NCBI GenBank assembly: GCA_014237715.1
Contig: JAAZZG010000008.1
Span: 38,871 to 89,733, forward strand
DNA length: 50,863 bases
Direction of reading: 5' to 3'
Source: Acidimicrobiales bacterium
Lineage (GTDB): Bacteria; Actinomycetota; Acidimicrobiia; Acidimicrobiales; MedAcidi-G1
In this document: positions 15,735 through 30,703 of the stretch, in pieces
Numbering within the stretch: position 1 is the first letter of the stretch
How the letters are laid out: every line of letters begins with the position of its first letter
Program-made: the position numbers and the translations under genes
The notes under the pieces: model-generated
Told to the model about the DNA's origin: nothing
Seen by the model: the letters and a program-made list of their open reading frames with translations, nothing else
Databases searched by the model: none

Positions 15735-16964
15735 TTGCCGCTTCGACCCACCCCCACCCCTGTTCCGTTCCGTGGACGGTTGCCCGCCCGGCGGGCCCGT
15801 CGACTGCAGGCCGCCGTTTTGGCCGGCCTGATGGCTTCGTCGTTGATCGGAACGCTCTTGGTGGCCGTGCCGGCCGGAGCGGTCAAAGACACCGACTCCA
15901 TCCGGGACGCACGAGACCGCAGGGAGTCCGCCAAGGGGCTGGCGGCTGAGGCGGCTGAGGCTCTCGGGTTGGTGGAGGCCGCTGACGATCAGGTTTCGGA
16001 CGCACTCCACGCCCTCGATGATGCCGTGGCTCTCCAGGAAGCCAAGATCCTTGCTGCTCGGCAGGCCATCGAGGCCGCCGAGGCCGAGGCCACCCTCCGA
16101 TGGGTCCAGTCCGACGAAATCTCCGCCGAGGTGGCCAATCTTCGACGCCGGATTCGGGAGTTAGCCGTCGATGTCTACATCGGTCGGATCCGGCCCGGGA
16201 GCCTCCTGGAGTCCGGAGACCTAACCGCCGGTGTCCGGCGTGCCGCCATCCTCGATGCGGTGACCGGCGATCGGGGGGATTTGGTCGATCGGATGCGGGC
16301 ACTGGAATCCGACCTCGAAGACGTCGCACGGTCCGCCGATGAGGCCATCGCCGACGCCCAGGCCAGGCAGCGTGAACTGGAATCGTCAATCCTCGTCTTG
16401 GACCGCAGGATCGCCGCGAAGGAGGACGTGAAGGGCGAGCTCCAGGACCGCATTACGGACTACGAGGCCGAGATCAGGAGCTTTGAGCGGCAGGAATACC
16501 TGATGGCGATCCTGATTGACAACCTCATCGCCGAAGAGCTTCGTAGATCGGCCCCGGATCTCACCAAGGAATCCGGGCAGGGGTTCATCATGCCAATGGA
16601 GGGTCGCCTGACGTCCTGGTTCGGTCCCCGTAAGCACCCGATCTTCGGAACGATGCGTCAGCACAACGGGGTGGACATCGGTTGTGTTCGAGGTCAGCCG
16701 ATCTGGGCCGCCAAGGCAGGCAAGGTGATCTTCGCGGGCATGAAGTCCGGATACGGCAACGTGGTTCTGATCGAGCACGAGGGTCCGGTCATCACGCTGT
16801 ACGCGCATCAGGAGGTGCTCCATGTGTCGACGGGCTATCGGATCGACAAGGGCGAGGTACTAGGAAAGTGCGGATCGACCGGCTGGTCGACCGGGCCCCA
16901 CCTTCACTTCGAGGTCCGCACCGGTGGCGAGCCCAAGGACCCGATGATCGTGCTTCCTGGCTGA
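15735..16964 (+). CDS. Secreted coiled-coil M23 (LytM) peptidase, EnvC-like murein hydrolase or activator
   Basis: 409 residues from TTG 15735 (TTG 15780 also possible). An Arg-rich start and a hydrophobic segment (AAVLAGLMASSLIGTLLVAVPAGAV) form a signal peptide. Residues about 50-265 are Ala/Glu/Arg-rich heptads, a long coiled coil. The C-terminal LytM domain has FGPRKHPIFGTMRQHNGVD (HxxxD), TLYAHQE and GPHLHFEVR, so all zinc and catalytic histidines appear intact, unlike the degenerate EnvC activator itself. It would cleave or help cleave peptidoglycan cross-links during division or growth. It is divergent from the CoA-transferase across an 81-base intergenic region. Confidence 0.88.
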   Translation: MPLRPTPTPVPFRGRLPARRARRLQAAVLAGLMASSLIGTLLVAVPAGAVKDTDSIRDARDRRESAKGLAAEAAEALGLVEAADDQVSDALHALDDAVALQEAKILAARQAIEAAEAEATLRWVQSDEISAEVANLRRRIRELAVDVYIGRIRPGSLLESGDLTAGVRRAAILDAVTGDRGDLVDRMRALESDLEDVARSADEAIADAQARQRELESSILVLDRRIAAKEDVKGELQDRITDYEAEIRSFERQEYLMAILIDNLIAEELRRSAPDLTKESGQGFIMPMEGRLTSWFGPRKHPIFGTMRQHNGVDIGCVRGQPIWAAKAGKVIFAGMKSGYGNVVLIEHEGPVITLYAHQEVLHVSTGYRIDKGEVLGKCGSTGWSTGPHLHFEVRTGGEPKDPMIVLPG

Positions 16965-17037
16965 GATCACTCCGCTGGTCCTGTTGTACGGCAGACAACT
17001 GCGAGTCGGTCAGGCGCCCGTGCGGCCCACCGACGAA

Positions 17038-19134
<2,097 letters not shown>

Positions 19135-19240
19135 GGAAGAGTCTCCTGGTGAGTGAAACGGTTCTCGACCCGCCCGTGTTCATCGGGGCGAGCGGGCATC
19201 CGGCGCACGCCAGGGAGGCGGGATCGTCACGGGGCCGAAG

Positions 19241-19256
19241 GCACTCTAGTGAGTGC
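19241..19256. promoter_or_regulatory. Perfect palindrome between hppA and the 5-FCL gene
   Basis: GCACTC-TAGT-GAGTGC is a 16-base perfect palindrome in the 164-base divergent intergenic region, 107 bases upstream of hppA and 43 bases upstream of the cyclo-ligase gene. It looks like a dimeric repressor site. The arms resemble those of the CIRCE heat-shock element, but the spacer is 4 rather than 9 bases, so it is not CIRCE. Confidence 0.35.
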
Positions 19257-19298
19257 GACCCGTTGGTCGACGATCTGAGTCGTGATTATCGGGAACAG

Positions 19299-19919
19299 AT
19301 GCTGGCGGTCGGCGAGTGGGTCGGCCAGCATGAGCTGGTGGAGCACGGTGAAGATGACCGAGATTTGAACGAACTCAGGATCGAGATGTTGGCTCAGAGG
19401 CAGGCCCTGCCGCCGGATGTCGTCGCGCGCCATTCAGACACGGTGGTCCAGAGGCTCCGGTCGCTTTTCGAGATGGAGGCACCAGGGATAGTCGGTGCGT
19501 ATCTCGGGGTGAGGGGAGAGGTCGACCCGGCGGCCCTGCTCGATGATCCGGACCTCCGGGTAGCCCTTCCGGTGACCACCCCCGGTCAGGCGTTGCAATT
19601 CGTGGTGCCTGGCGGCCCGCTCACCCAGGGTCCCTTCGGTATCCGCCAGCCCGACGAGGGTCTCGACGTCGATCCGATGTCCCTGGCTGTCGTGCTGGTT
19701 CCCCTAGTGGCCGCCGACCGGAAGGGCAACCGCATAGGCCACGGTGCCGGGTTTTATGACCGGACCTTTGCCGGGTTGATCGGCGACCGTTCCTCCGGTC
19801 CGCTCCTTATCGGTCTCTGCCACGACCTCCAGGTTGTTGGCTCGCTAGCTGCCCGGGCATGGGACGTTCCCCTCGACATATTGGTGACCGAGGTTGGCGT
19901 GATCCGGCCGAGCGCCTGA
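19299..19919 (+). CDS. 5-formyltetrahydrofolate cyclo-ligase family protein
   Basis: 206 residues from ATG 19299. The family converts 5-formyl-THF to methenyl-THF with ATP. Recognisable parts: LNELRIEMLAQRQALPPD, APGIVGAYLGVRGEVDPAAL, LRVALPVT, the substrate/ATP segment PFGIRQPDEG, VVLVPLVAADRKGNRIGHGAGFYDRT (the conserved GxRxGxGxGxYDR), LLIGLCHDLQVV and the C-terminal WDVPLDILVTEVGVIRP. The frame is open to 19104 inside hppA, but the sequence before the ATG is unconserved. It may support one-carbon folate metabolism with the sarcosine oxidase genes. A hairpin terminator follows 6 bases after the stop. Confidence 0.93.
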   Translation: MLAVGEWVGQHELVEHGEDDRDLNELRIEMLAQRQALPPDVVARHSDTVVQRLRSLFEMEAPGIVGAYLGVRGEVDPAALLDDPDLRVALPVTTPGQALQFVVPGGPLTQGPFGIRQPDEGLDVDPMSLAVVLVPLVAADRKGNRIGHGAGFYDRTFAGLIGDRSSGPLLIGLCHDLQVVGSLAARAWDVPLDILVTEVGVIRPSA

Positions 19920-19925
19920 TCCTGG

Positions 19926-19952
19926 CAATCCACGTTCCGGTCGTGGATTGCT
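19926..19952 (+). terminator. Hairpin terminator after the 5-FCL gene
   Basis: A perfect 10-bp stem, GCAATCCACG / CGTGGATTGC, with the 7-base loop TTCCGGT starts 7 bases after the cyclo-ligase stop and ahead of trkA. No T-run follows. It is one of the clearest hairpins in the window. Confidence 0.6.
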
Positions 19953-20018
19953 GACCTGGACAGGTCGATTGGGCGGGCATGCCACCCCCCGGGTCTCCCG
20001 GTGGGCGATGATCGTGAG

Positions 20019-21416
20019 GTGAGAATCATCGTGGTGGGTGCCGGCGAGGTCGGTACCTACGTAGCCGACCGTCTCAGTTCCCAGGGACACGACGTGACGA
20101 TCATCGAAGTCAGTGGTGAACGCGTCCGACGGATCCAGTCCGAACTCGACGTCGAGATCCTCCGTGGTAGCGGTACTGACCCCGAGGTGTTGACCGAGGC
20201 GCGTGTCGGGAAGGCCGAATTGCTGGTTGCAGTGACCAAACGCGACGAGGTCAACATCTTGTGTGCCCTCATGGCTCGCAAGGCCGGTGTGAGCAAGACC
20301 ATTGTCCGGGTGGAGTCCCGCTCCCTGCGTCGGGCCCAGGCGGTGTCGCTGTTCGAAGGAGTCGACGACCACCTGGTTATAGACCCCGATGAGGAGGTGG
20401 CCCATGCTGTACGCCGCCTCATCCGATTCACCGGGGTGCTGGAATTCGACGAGATGGCTAGCGGCGAGGTCGTGGTACTTACCGCCCGCCTCCCCGGTGC
20501 TGCCCCGTTAGTGGGGAAATCGCTACGGGAACTGGGTCGGGAACTGGAGCCCGACTGGGGCTTCATCGTGGGTTCGATCACCCGCCGGGACAATGGCGAG
20601 GACTTGGAACGGACAGCCGTTCCCCGCGGGGACTGGACCCTTCGTGAGGGGGACCTCATCACCGTCGTCTGCAAGAAGGACAATCTTGAAGACGTGACGA
20701 CTCGTATGGGAATGGAAAGCCAACGCTCGGACCGCGTGCTCCTCCTGGGCGGCGGCCGGACTGCCGAGTTGCTGGCCGAGTCATTGCTTGCCCAGGGCCG
20801 ATCGGTTGGCATCATCGAAATGGACAAGGCCCGGGCCGATTATCTGGCGGAGAACCTGGACCGAGCTCTCGTGTACCACGGAGACATCACCGATGCCGTC
20901 CTGCTGGACGAGGCCGAGGTTGCCCGTCAAGACGTGGTGGTTGCCATGACCGGCGAGGATCACGCCAACGTGTTGGCCTGCCTGTACGCCAAATCGGCTA
21001 GCGATTCCACCGGCGGTCGGCGGGACCAGGGAACCGAGACCATTGCCGTGGTGCACCGACTGAAGTTGTTGGACCTTCTCGAGGCCCACCAAGTGGATGC
21101 GACCATCAGCCCACGGACCGCCACTGCCAACAGTGTTCTCCGGTTCGTGCGCGGTGAGGGCGACACGGTGGCTGCCGTCGCGACGTCCCTCCACGGTGAC
21201 GCCGAGGTTCTGGAGTTCGCCGTGTCCCCGGGTTGCAGGTGCGACGGCAAGACGATTTCCGAGCTCGGGCTCCACGAAGACGTACTGATCGGCGCCATCG
21301 TGCGCGACGGGAAGGCTCAGATCGCGAGAGGACGGAGCACTCTGCGGCCACGTGACCACGTGATTGCTGTGGTCCGTCCGGGGCAGGCCGCCCACCTCTC
21401 CTCGCTGTTCGGCTAG
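20019..21416 (+). CDS. trkA: Trk potassium transporter regulatory NAD-binding subunit TrkA
   Basis: 465 residues made of two tandem RCK units. Each has an N-terminal Rossmann fold (RIIVVGAGEVGTYVADRL at residue 2; RVLLLGGGRTAELLAESL near 225) and a TrkA_C domain. It is the cytosolic ring that gates TrkH by binding NAD(H)/ATP. GTG 20019 gives the family start VRIIVVGAG; an in-frame GTG at 20001 adds six unconserved residues. It is followed 13 bases later by the first TrkH-like gene, then by the second, forming a trkA-trkH-trkH operon. A full-length double-RCK TrkA points to Trk-type rather than Ktr-type uptake. Confidence 0.95.
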   Translation: MRIIVVGAGEVGTYVADRLSSQGHDVTIIEVSGERVRRIQSELDVEILRGSGTDPEVLTEARVGKAELLVAVTKRDEVNILCALMARKAGVSKTIVRVESRSLRRAQAVSLFEGVDDHLVIDPDEEVAHAVRRLIRFTGVLEFDEMASGEVVVLTARLPGAAPLVGKSLRELGRELEPDWGFIVGSITRRDNGEDLERTAVPRGDWTLREGDLITVVCKKDNLEDVTTRMGMESQRSDRVLLLGGGRTAELLAESLLAQGRSVGIIEMDKARADYLAENLDRALVYHGDITDAVLLDEAEVARQDVVVAMTGEDHANVLACLYAKSASDSTGGRRDQGTETIAVVHRLKLLDLLEAHQVDATISPRTATANSVLRFVRGEGDTVAAVATSLHGDAEVLEFAVSPGCRCDGKTISELGLHEDVLIGAIVRDGKAQIARGRSTLRPRDHVIAVVRPGQAAHLSSLFG

Positions 21417-21429
21417 GTCGGCGGTCCGG

Positions 21430-22986
21430 ATGAATCGTCCGGTGAGGTCTGAACTCAGGCCTCGGAGCGGCGGAGGTGCACCCTGGCCTTCGTGGGCGGC
21501 CGCCACCGCGTGGTCTATAGCCGCTGCGTTGGGTGCCACTTTCCTGCTGGCCGTGACGGCCGGGCTGGTTGACCTGCTCGGCGACGGCGACGATACGACG
21601 GCCCTTCTCGTCGTCGGAGGGGCTGCCGGGCTAATGGCCGCGGTGATCGCCGTATGGGTCCGCCCGCCGGATCGGATCCGCGATGCCGACGTGTTGTGCG
21701 CCTTCGCCGCCAGCCTGGTGCTCTTCATCGGGACGGTGACCGGTCTCTTCCTGCTGGTCGATCCGGCGACCAGCTTGGTGGACGCACTGTTCCGGGCCGG
21801 CACGTCGGCCACCACCACGGCTCTGGAGGCCAATCCGGTCGACCCAGCGGATCATGCCGTGCGATTTCTGGTCGGCGGTGCCCAGTGGTTGGGAGGTATC
21901 GGCGCACTCCTGTTGGCGGTCGCTGTCTTGCCTTTCTTCGGAGCAGGGCGTGAGTTCGCCGACCGGTCGCGGCGAGGCGGCCGACGCCCCATGGCCCCCG
22001 ATCCGGCTACGGCGGTGCGACATCTGTTCGTCGTCCATGGTCTGGCGTCTGCATTTACCCTGATCGGCTTCCTGCTGGTTGGGGTGGCGCCATTGGATGC
22101 CGTGCTTCTGGCCATGGCCACCGCTTCAACCGGCGGACTGGTGAGCAGCCCGGACCTCGAATCGGCGGGGGCCCAGTGGGTAGCCGTGATCGGTATGGCT
22201 ATTGCCGGTACGAGTCTCGTGGTGCTGTGGCGACTCGGTGTTGGCCGGGCCCGTTCTCTTCTACGATCCGCAGAGCTTCAGGCCTACCTGTGTCTCCTGA
22301 TAGTTGGCTCGATCCTGTTCCTGCTGTGGACCGACGGGTCGGGCGTTGATGGGATCCGGCGCGCTGCCTTCACTGTGACCGCCGCGGTCACCACAACCGG
22401 ATTCCCGTCGACTCCGGGTGGCAACTGGGCGCCGGCGGCGCCGGTGTTGCTGCTCGGCCTCGTCTCGATCGGGCCGATGACCGGTTCGGTCGGCGGCGGC
22501 TTCCAGATCCTCCGACACCGGATTCTGGCTCGGGTGGCCACCCGGGAGCTGCTTCGACAGCTCCACCCACGGGCTGTCATTCCGGCCCGGATGGGCGGCC
22601 GGATCGCCGCGGAGGACACCCTGGCTCGTGTCGTGGTGACCCAGTTCCTGTTCGTTAGCGTGCTCTTCCTGACCGCAGCGGTGGTGGCCTCAGCGGGCCT
22701 GGAACTCGCTACAGCCCTGGGTGCTGCGGTCCATGCCATTTCGACGGCCGGGCCGGTTCGGACGTTAGATGGCACCCTGGTGGACGTCGGGTCCTGGCCC
22801 GGCGGCGTCCGACTGGCCCTCCTGCCCGCCATGGTGGTGGGGCGCCTGTCGGTGTATCCGGCAATCGTGGCTCTCGGCGCCGGTATGACTCTGATCCGTG
22901 ATCGGGTCCGTTTCCGACGACGTCTGACTACCAGTCTGGGCCGTACGACTGGTGGGCGCCGGCCCTCCCCGGGGACGGCCCGGTGA
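21430..22986 (+). CDS. Divergent TrkH-like potassium transporter subunit
   Basis: 518 residues, about 10-12 membrane helices, from ATG 21430. It belongs to the TrkH/KtrB superfamily by its four pore-loop layout. The repeats at positions P2 (ATASTGGLVSSPDLES), P3 (TAAVTTTGFPSTPGGNW) and the segment GPMTGSVGGGFQILRHRI are recognisable. The P1 loop reads RAGTSATTTALEANP, lacking the glycine-containing SGFxxTG pattern of the partner gene, and P4 reads AISTAGPVRTLDG. It is therefore a degenerate or specialised paralogue. It overlaps the next TrkH gene as GTGA and sits 13 bases after trkA, so all three are coexpressed. It could be a heteromeric partner of the canonical TrkH or have altered ion selectivity. 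Confidence 0.8.
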   Translation: MNRPVRSELRPRSGGGAPWPSWAAATAWSIAAALGATFLLAVTAGLVDLLGDGDDTTALLVVGGAAGLMAAVIAVWVRPPDRIRDADVLCAFAASLVLFIGTVTGLFLLVDPATSLVDALFRAGTSATTTALEANPVDPADHAVRFLVGGAQWLGGIGALLLAVAVLPFFGAGREFADRSRRGGRRPMAPDPATAVRHLFVVHGLASAFTLIGFLLVGVAPLDAVLLAMATASTGGLVSSPDLESAGAQWVAVIGMAIAGTSLVVLWRLGVGRARSLLRSAELQAYLCLLIVGSILFLLWTDGSGVDGIRRAAFTVTAAVTTTGFPSTPGGNWAPAAPVLLLGLVSIGPMTGSVGGGFQILRHRILARVATRELLRQLHPRAVIPARMGGRIAAEDTLARVVVTQFLFVSVLFLTAAVVASAGLELATALGAAVHAISTAGPVRTLDGTLVDVGSWPGGVRLALLPAMVVGRLSVYPAIVALGAGMTLIRDRVRFRRRLTTSLGRTTGGRRPSPGTAR

Positions 22987-24557
22987 GTCCATTCCGCCGA
23001 CTCCCGTTCGGTGACCGTTGGGCGAGCACCACGGCCAGCGTGGTCGGCATGGCGCTGTTGTTCGTGGCAGTTGGCATGGCCATGGCGACGTTGGTTGCAG
23101 CGGTCGACGGACGTGATGTCGTCGCTCTGGGCACGGCCACGGCGGTCACCGGGCTGATCGGGCTGGTGCTGTTCCACGTGGCCAAACCTGATTCTCAGGA
23201 TCAGGCGGCGGTATTCAGTGCCGTCGGAACGACCTGGTTGGTGGCTTCGCTGCTGGGGGCACTGCCGTACCTCCTTGCAGGGACGTTTGCCGTGGCAGGA
23301 CGCCCGTGGGCCATCGTGCTGGCCGATTCCCTGTTCGAGTCGATCTCCGGTTTCTCCTGTACCGGGTCCACGGTCTTTGGTGGCCACAACCCGATCGAGT
23401 CCCAGGGGCCGGGCATCCTTATGTATCGCCAACTCACGCAGTGGGCGGGCGGTATGGGCATCGTTGTGCTGGTGGTAATGGTTCTTCCGTCGCTCCGGTC
23501 CAGCGGCCTTGGCCTCATCGACGCCGAGGCGCCGGGGATGGGGGTGGACCGCCTGGCACCGCGTATCTCCACTACGGCGATCTGGTTCTGGGGGATATAT
23601 GCCGGGTTCACCATGTTGGTGGCCGTTGGTCTGTTTGGCGCGGGGATGGGGCCGTTCGATGCGGTCGCCCATGCCCTGAGTACAGCGTCGACAGGCGGGT
23701 TCTCCACCAAGGATGCGTCAATTGGCCATTGGGACAGCCTGTCCATCGAGGCGGTACTGATTGTGGCCATGCTCCTCGGCGGGGCGAACTTCACCCTGCA
23801 CAGCAGGATGCTTCGAAGGCGCCGGATCGGCCATCACCATGACCCGGAGTTCCGGGGCTACCTGGCCATGATTGCCATGGGGACCCTGCTGGTGACACTG
23901 CTGCTGGTCGACGACGGCATGGGCCTCGGGCGATCACTCCGGTCGGCGATCTTCAACGTCGTGACCCTCGGAACAAGCAGCGGCTTCGGTAACGCCACGG
24001 GTGAGGGGAGTGCAGGGGACTTCACCTCATGGTCGTCGGGACCCCAGATGGTTCTGCTTCTATTCCTGGTGTTCGGAGGCTGCACGGGCTCGACGGCTGG
24101 TGGTGTGAAGGTGATGCGTCTTCGGGTCGGCCTTTCCCACGCCTACCGGACACTGCGGTCCTTCCGACGTCCCCGGGCAATCTTGCTCGTCAGGCAGGGC
24201 CGAAACACGGTTCCCGAACACCTGGTGGAGCGAATTGCCGGGTTCATGGTCGTATACGGCCTGTTGGTGGTCGTCGGGACCATGGTCGTTGCGGCGTTAG
24301 GTACCGATCTGATCACAGCGGCGGGAGGGGTCATCGGCTCGCTGGGGAATATGGGCCCGGCCTTGGGTGATGCCGGGCCGACGGCTTCGTTCGCCGACGC
24401 CTATTCAACCCCGGCACGAATGGCCCTGGCAGTCCTGATGCTGATCGGCCGCCTCGAGATCTTTCCGATGCTCCTGATGCTGGTGGCGCCCTACCGGGCG
24501 GTGGACGGTGCCACTCGGGGTATGCGAATCCGACTACGTCGCGGTCGACACCGCTGA
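22983..24557 (+). CDS. trkH: Potassium uptake protein TrkH
   Basis: 524 residues, polytopic inner-membrane K+ translocating subunit. GTG start overlaps the previous gene's stop (GTGA). The four selectivity-filter loops are clear: P1 SISGFSCTGSTVFGG, P2 STASTGGFSTKDASIG, P3 TLGTSSGFGNATGEG and P4 GSLGNMGPALGDAGP, each with the conserved glycine. Also typical are QWAGGMGIVVLVVMVLP and GGCTGSTAGGVKVMRLRVG, a loop contacting TrkA. It forms the K+ uptake system with TrkA. It converges on the M18 aminopeptidase gene with a 13-base gap. Confidence 0.95.
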   Translation: MSPFRRLPFGDRWASTTASVVGMALLFVAVGMAMATLVAAVDGRDVVALGTATAVTGLIGLVLFHVAKPDSQDQAAVFSAVGTTWLVASLLGALPYLLAGTFAVAGRPWAIVLADSLFESISGFSCTGSTVFGGHNPIESQGPGILMYRQLTQWAGGMGIVVLVVMVLPSLRSSGLGLIDAEAPGMGVDRLAPRISTTAIWFWGIYAGFTMLVAVGLFGAGMGPFDAVAHALSTASTGGFSTKDASIGHWDSLSIEAVLIVAMLLGGANFTLHSRMLRRRRIGHHHDPEFRGYLAMIAMGTLLVTLLLVDDGMGLGRSLRSAIFNVVTLGTSSGFGNATGEGSAGDFTSWSSGPQMVLLLFLVFGGCTGSTAGGVKVMRLRVGLSHAYRTLRSFRRPRAILLVRQGRNTVPEHLVERIAGFMVVYGLLVVVGTMVVAALGTDLITAAGGVIGSLGNMGPALGDAGPTASFADAYSTPARMALAVLMLIGRLEIFPMLLMLVAPYRAVDGATRGMRIRLRRGRHR

Positions 24558-24570
24558 CCAGCGCGTACTG

Positions 24571-25878
24571 TCAACCGGCCAGGACTGCATCCAGTAGACG
24601 GCCGAGCAGCGCAGGATCCTCGCTTCCACAGAACTCCCGGGCGCTGTGCATGGCCAGTTGAGCCACCCCGAGGTCCACGGTCCGCAAACCGGTTTCGGCA
24701 GCGGTGGACGGGCCGATGGTCGAGCCGCACGGCATATCGGAACGGCTCACGAACGACTGCAGCGGTACCCCGGCCCGCTCAGCAAGATCCCGAACCTCGG
24801 CAGCCCCTGGCGCATCGGTGGCGTATCGCTCCTTCGCGTTGAACTTCAGGACCGGGCCGCCGTTGAGCAGCACGGGGTGATCGCCGTCGTGTCGATCTGG
24901 GTAGTTGGGATGGGTGCCGTGGGCACCGTCGACTGAGAGGACGAGCGCACCGTTAATCCGGCGGTCGTCAAGCCCCACGAATCGGCGCAGGGTGCGAACC
25001 AGAAGCGGACCACCTGCTCCGGTAGCCGAGATGCTGCCAACCTCCTCGTGGTCGAACAACGCCAGGACCGGTACGCCGGTGCCCTCACGCTCCAGAACAA
25101 CGTCCGGCTTGCTGCCCGAGGAGCCGCCCGTTGAACCAGCGGCAGTAATGAGTGCCTCTGTGCCCGCATGGCATGACAGCAGATCGTCCAGTCGGGGCGC
25201 GCTCACGAATTCGGTAGCCGGTCCCGAAAGGATCGAGGGGGAGAGATCGTGGAACATGGCATCGAAAGCCAGCACGTCGGACGGGTCCACGTCGGCCAGG
25301 ACGGCCAGCGATCCGACGAAGGCCCCGGGTTCCGCTAGTCCGGCACCCATGACCGGCGAGAGGTGGTTCTGGGCGTTCAGGACCAGGCCCTTATCGGTTA
25401 CCCCGCGATCCAGATGGATGGCCAGTTGGGGAATACGAGCCACCGGGCGGTCATCGCGCACCAGTCGCACGGACCGGCCGGCACCCTCACGGAGTACGAG
25501 CCGACCCGACACGCCGAGGTCGCGGTCCAACCAGGAGTTCAGTAGAACGCCGCCGTAGACCTCGACGCCCACCTGTCGGAGGCCCAGACCCCCATGGTCG
25601 GGGAGTGGCTTGACCCGAAGATTCGGGCTATCGGTATGCGCCCCGATTATCCGCAGAGGGGCATCCGGCGATCGACCTTCGTCGACCCAGGCCACCAGGG
25701 CACCGCCTGAACGGTGATACCACCGGCCCGGATCCGGACGGGTGTCATCGGCGTCCAGTCCGCGGAATCCGGCCTCCTCGAGGCGGCGTACCGACTCGGC
25801 GACGGCGTGGAACGGGCTGGGGGAGGCATCGACGTATCGACAGAGGTCACTCGCCCGGTCTTTGTCTACGGTAGGCAT
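24571..25878 (-). CDS. M18-family aspartyl aminopeptidase
   Basis: 435 residues from ATG 25878; a zinc aminopeptidase that removes N-terminal acidic residues in the cytosol. Family features are the start MPTVDKDRASDLCRYVDASPS followed by PFHAV, then RIIGAHTDSPNLRVKPLPD (first metal His and Asp), LNSWLDRDLGVSGRLVL, PQLAIHLDRGV, LALFDHEEVGS (catalytic Glu pair), SVDGAHGTHPNYPDRH (metal His), and the C-terminal SDMPCGSTIGPSTAAETGLRTVDLGVAQLAMHS. All expected metal ligands are present. It is divergent from gltB across 141 bases. The long open frame upstream of the ATG overlaps gltB antisense and was excluded. Confidence 0.94.
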   Translation of the reverse strand: MPTVDKDRASDLCRYVDASPSPFHAVAESVRRLEEAGFRGLDADDTRPDPGRWYHRSGGALVAWVDEGRSPDAPLRIIGAHTDSPNLRVKPLPDHGGLGLRQVGVEVYGGVLLNSWLDRDLGVSGRLVLREGAGRSVRLVRDDRPVARIPQLAIHLDRGVTDKGLVLNAQNHLSPVMGAGLAEPGAFVGSLAVLADVDPSDVLAFDAMFHDLSPSILSGPATEFVSAPRLDDLLSCHAGTEALITAAGSTGGSSGSKPDVVLEREGTGVPVLALFDHEEVGSISATGAGGPLLVRTLRRFVGLDDRRINGALVLSVDGAHGTHPNYPDRHDGDHPVLLNGGPVLKFNAKERYATDAPGAAEVRDLAERAGVPLQSFVSRSDMPCGSTIGPSTAAETGLRTVDLGVAQLAMHSAREFCGSEDPALLGRLLDAVLAG

Positions 25879-26019
25879 CCCGCTATTCTGGTGGGTCCAC
25901 AGGCCTCCTGAGGTGCCCGGCGACGGGAACTCGACGGAGGCCATCGCTCCGACCGACGTTGTTCCGGGCGATCTCCCAGGCGGCACCGCCGCCGCGTCAA
26001 GGAGACGACCTCGAATCTC

Positions 26020-30672
<4,653 letters not shown>

Positions 30673-30703
30673 GCGGCCGGAAGGGCGAGGAGAGCAGTCG
30701 ACC

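Noticed and set aside
16965-17037. Terminator between the M23 and hppA genes
   Set aside because: Short repeats GTTGT/ACAAC and GTCGGT/ACCGAC exist, but neither forms a convincing stem.
19241-19256. CIRCE heat-shock (HrcA) element
   Set aside because: Arms GCACTC/GAGTGC match, but the spacer is 4 rather than 9 bases and neither neighbour is a chaperone gene.
22284-23672. Minus-strand open frame of about 462 codons, rich in Arg, Pro, His
   Set aside because: Antisense to the two TrkH genes; composition is typical of a shadow frame.
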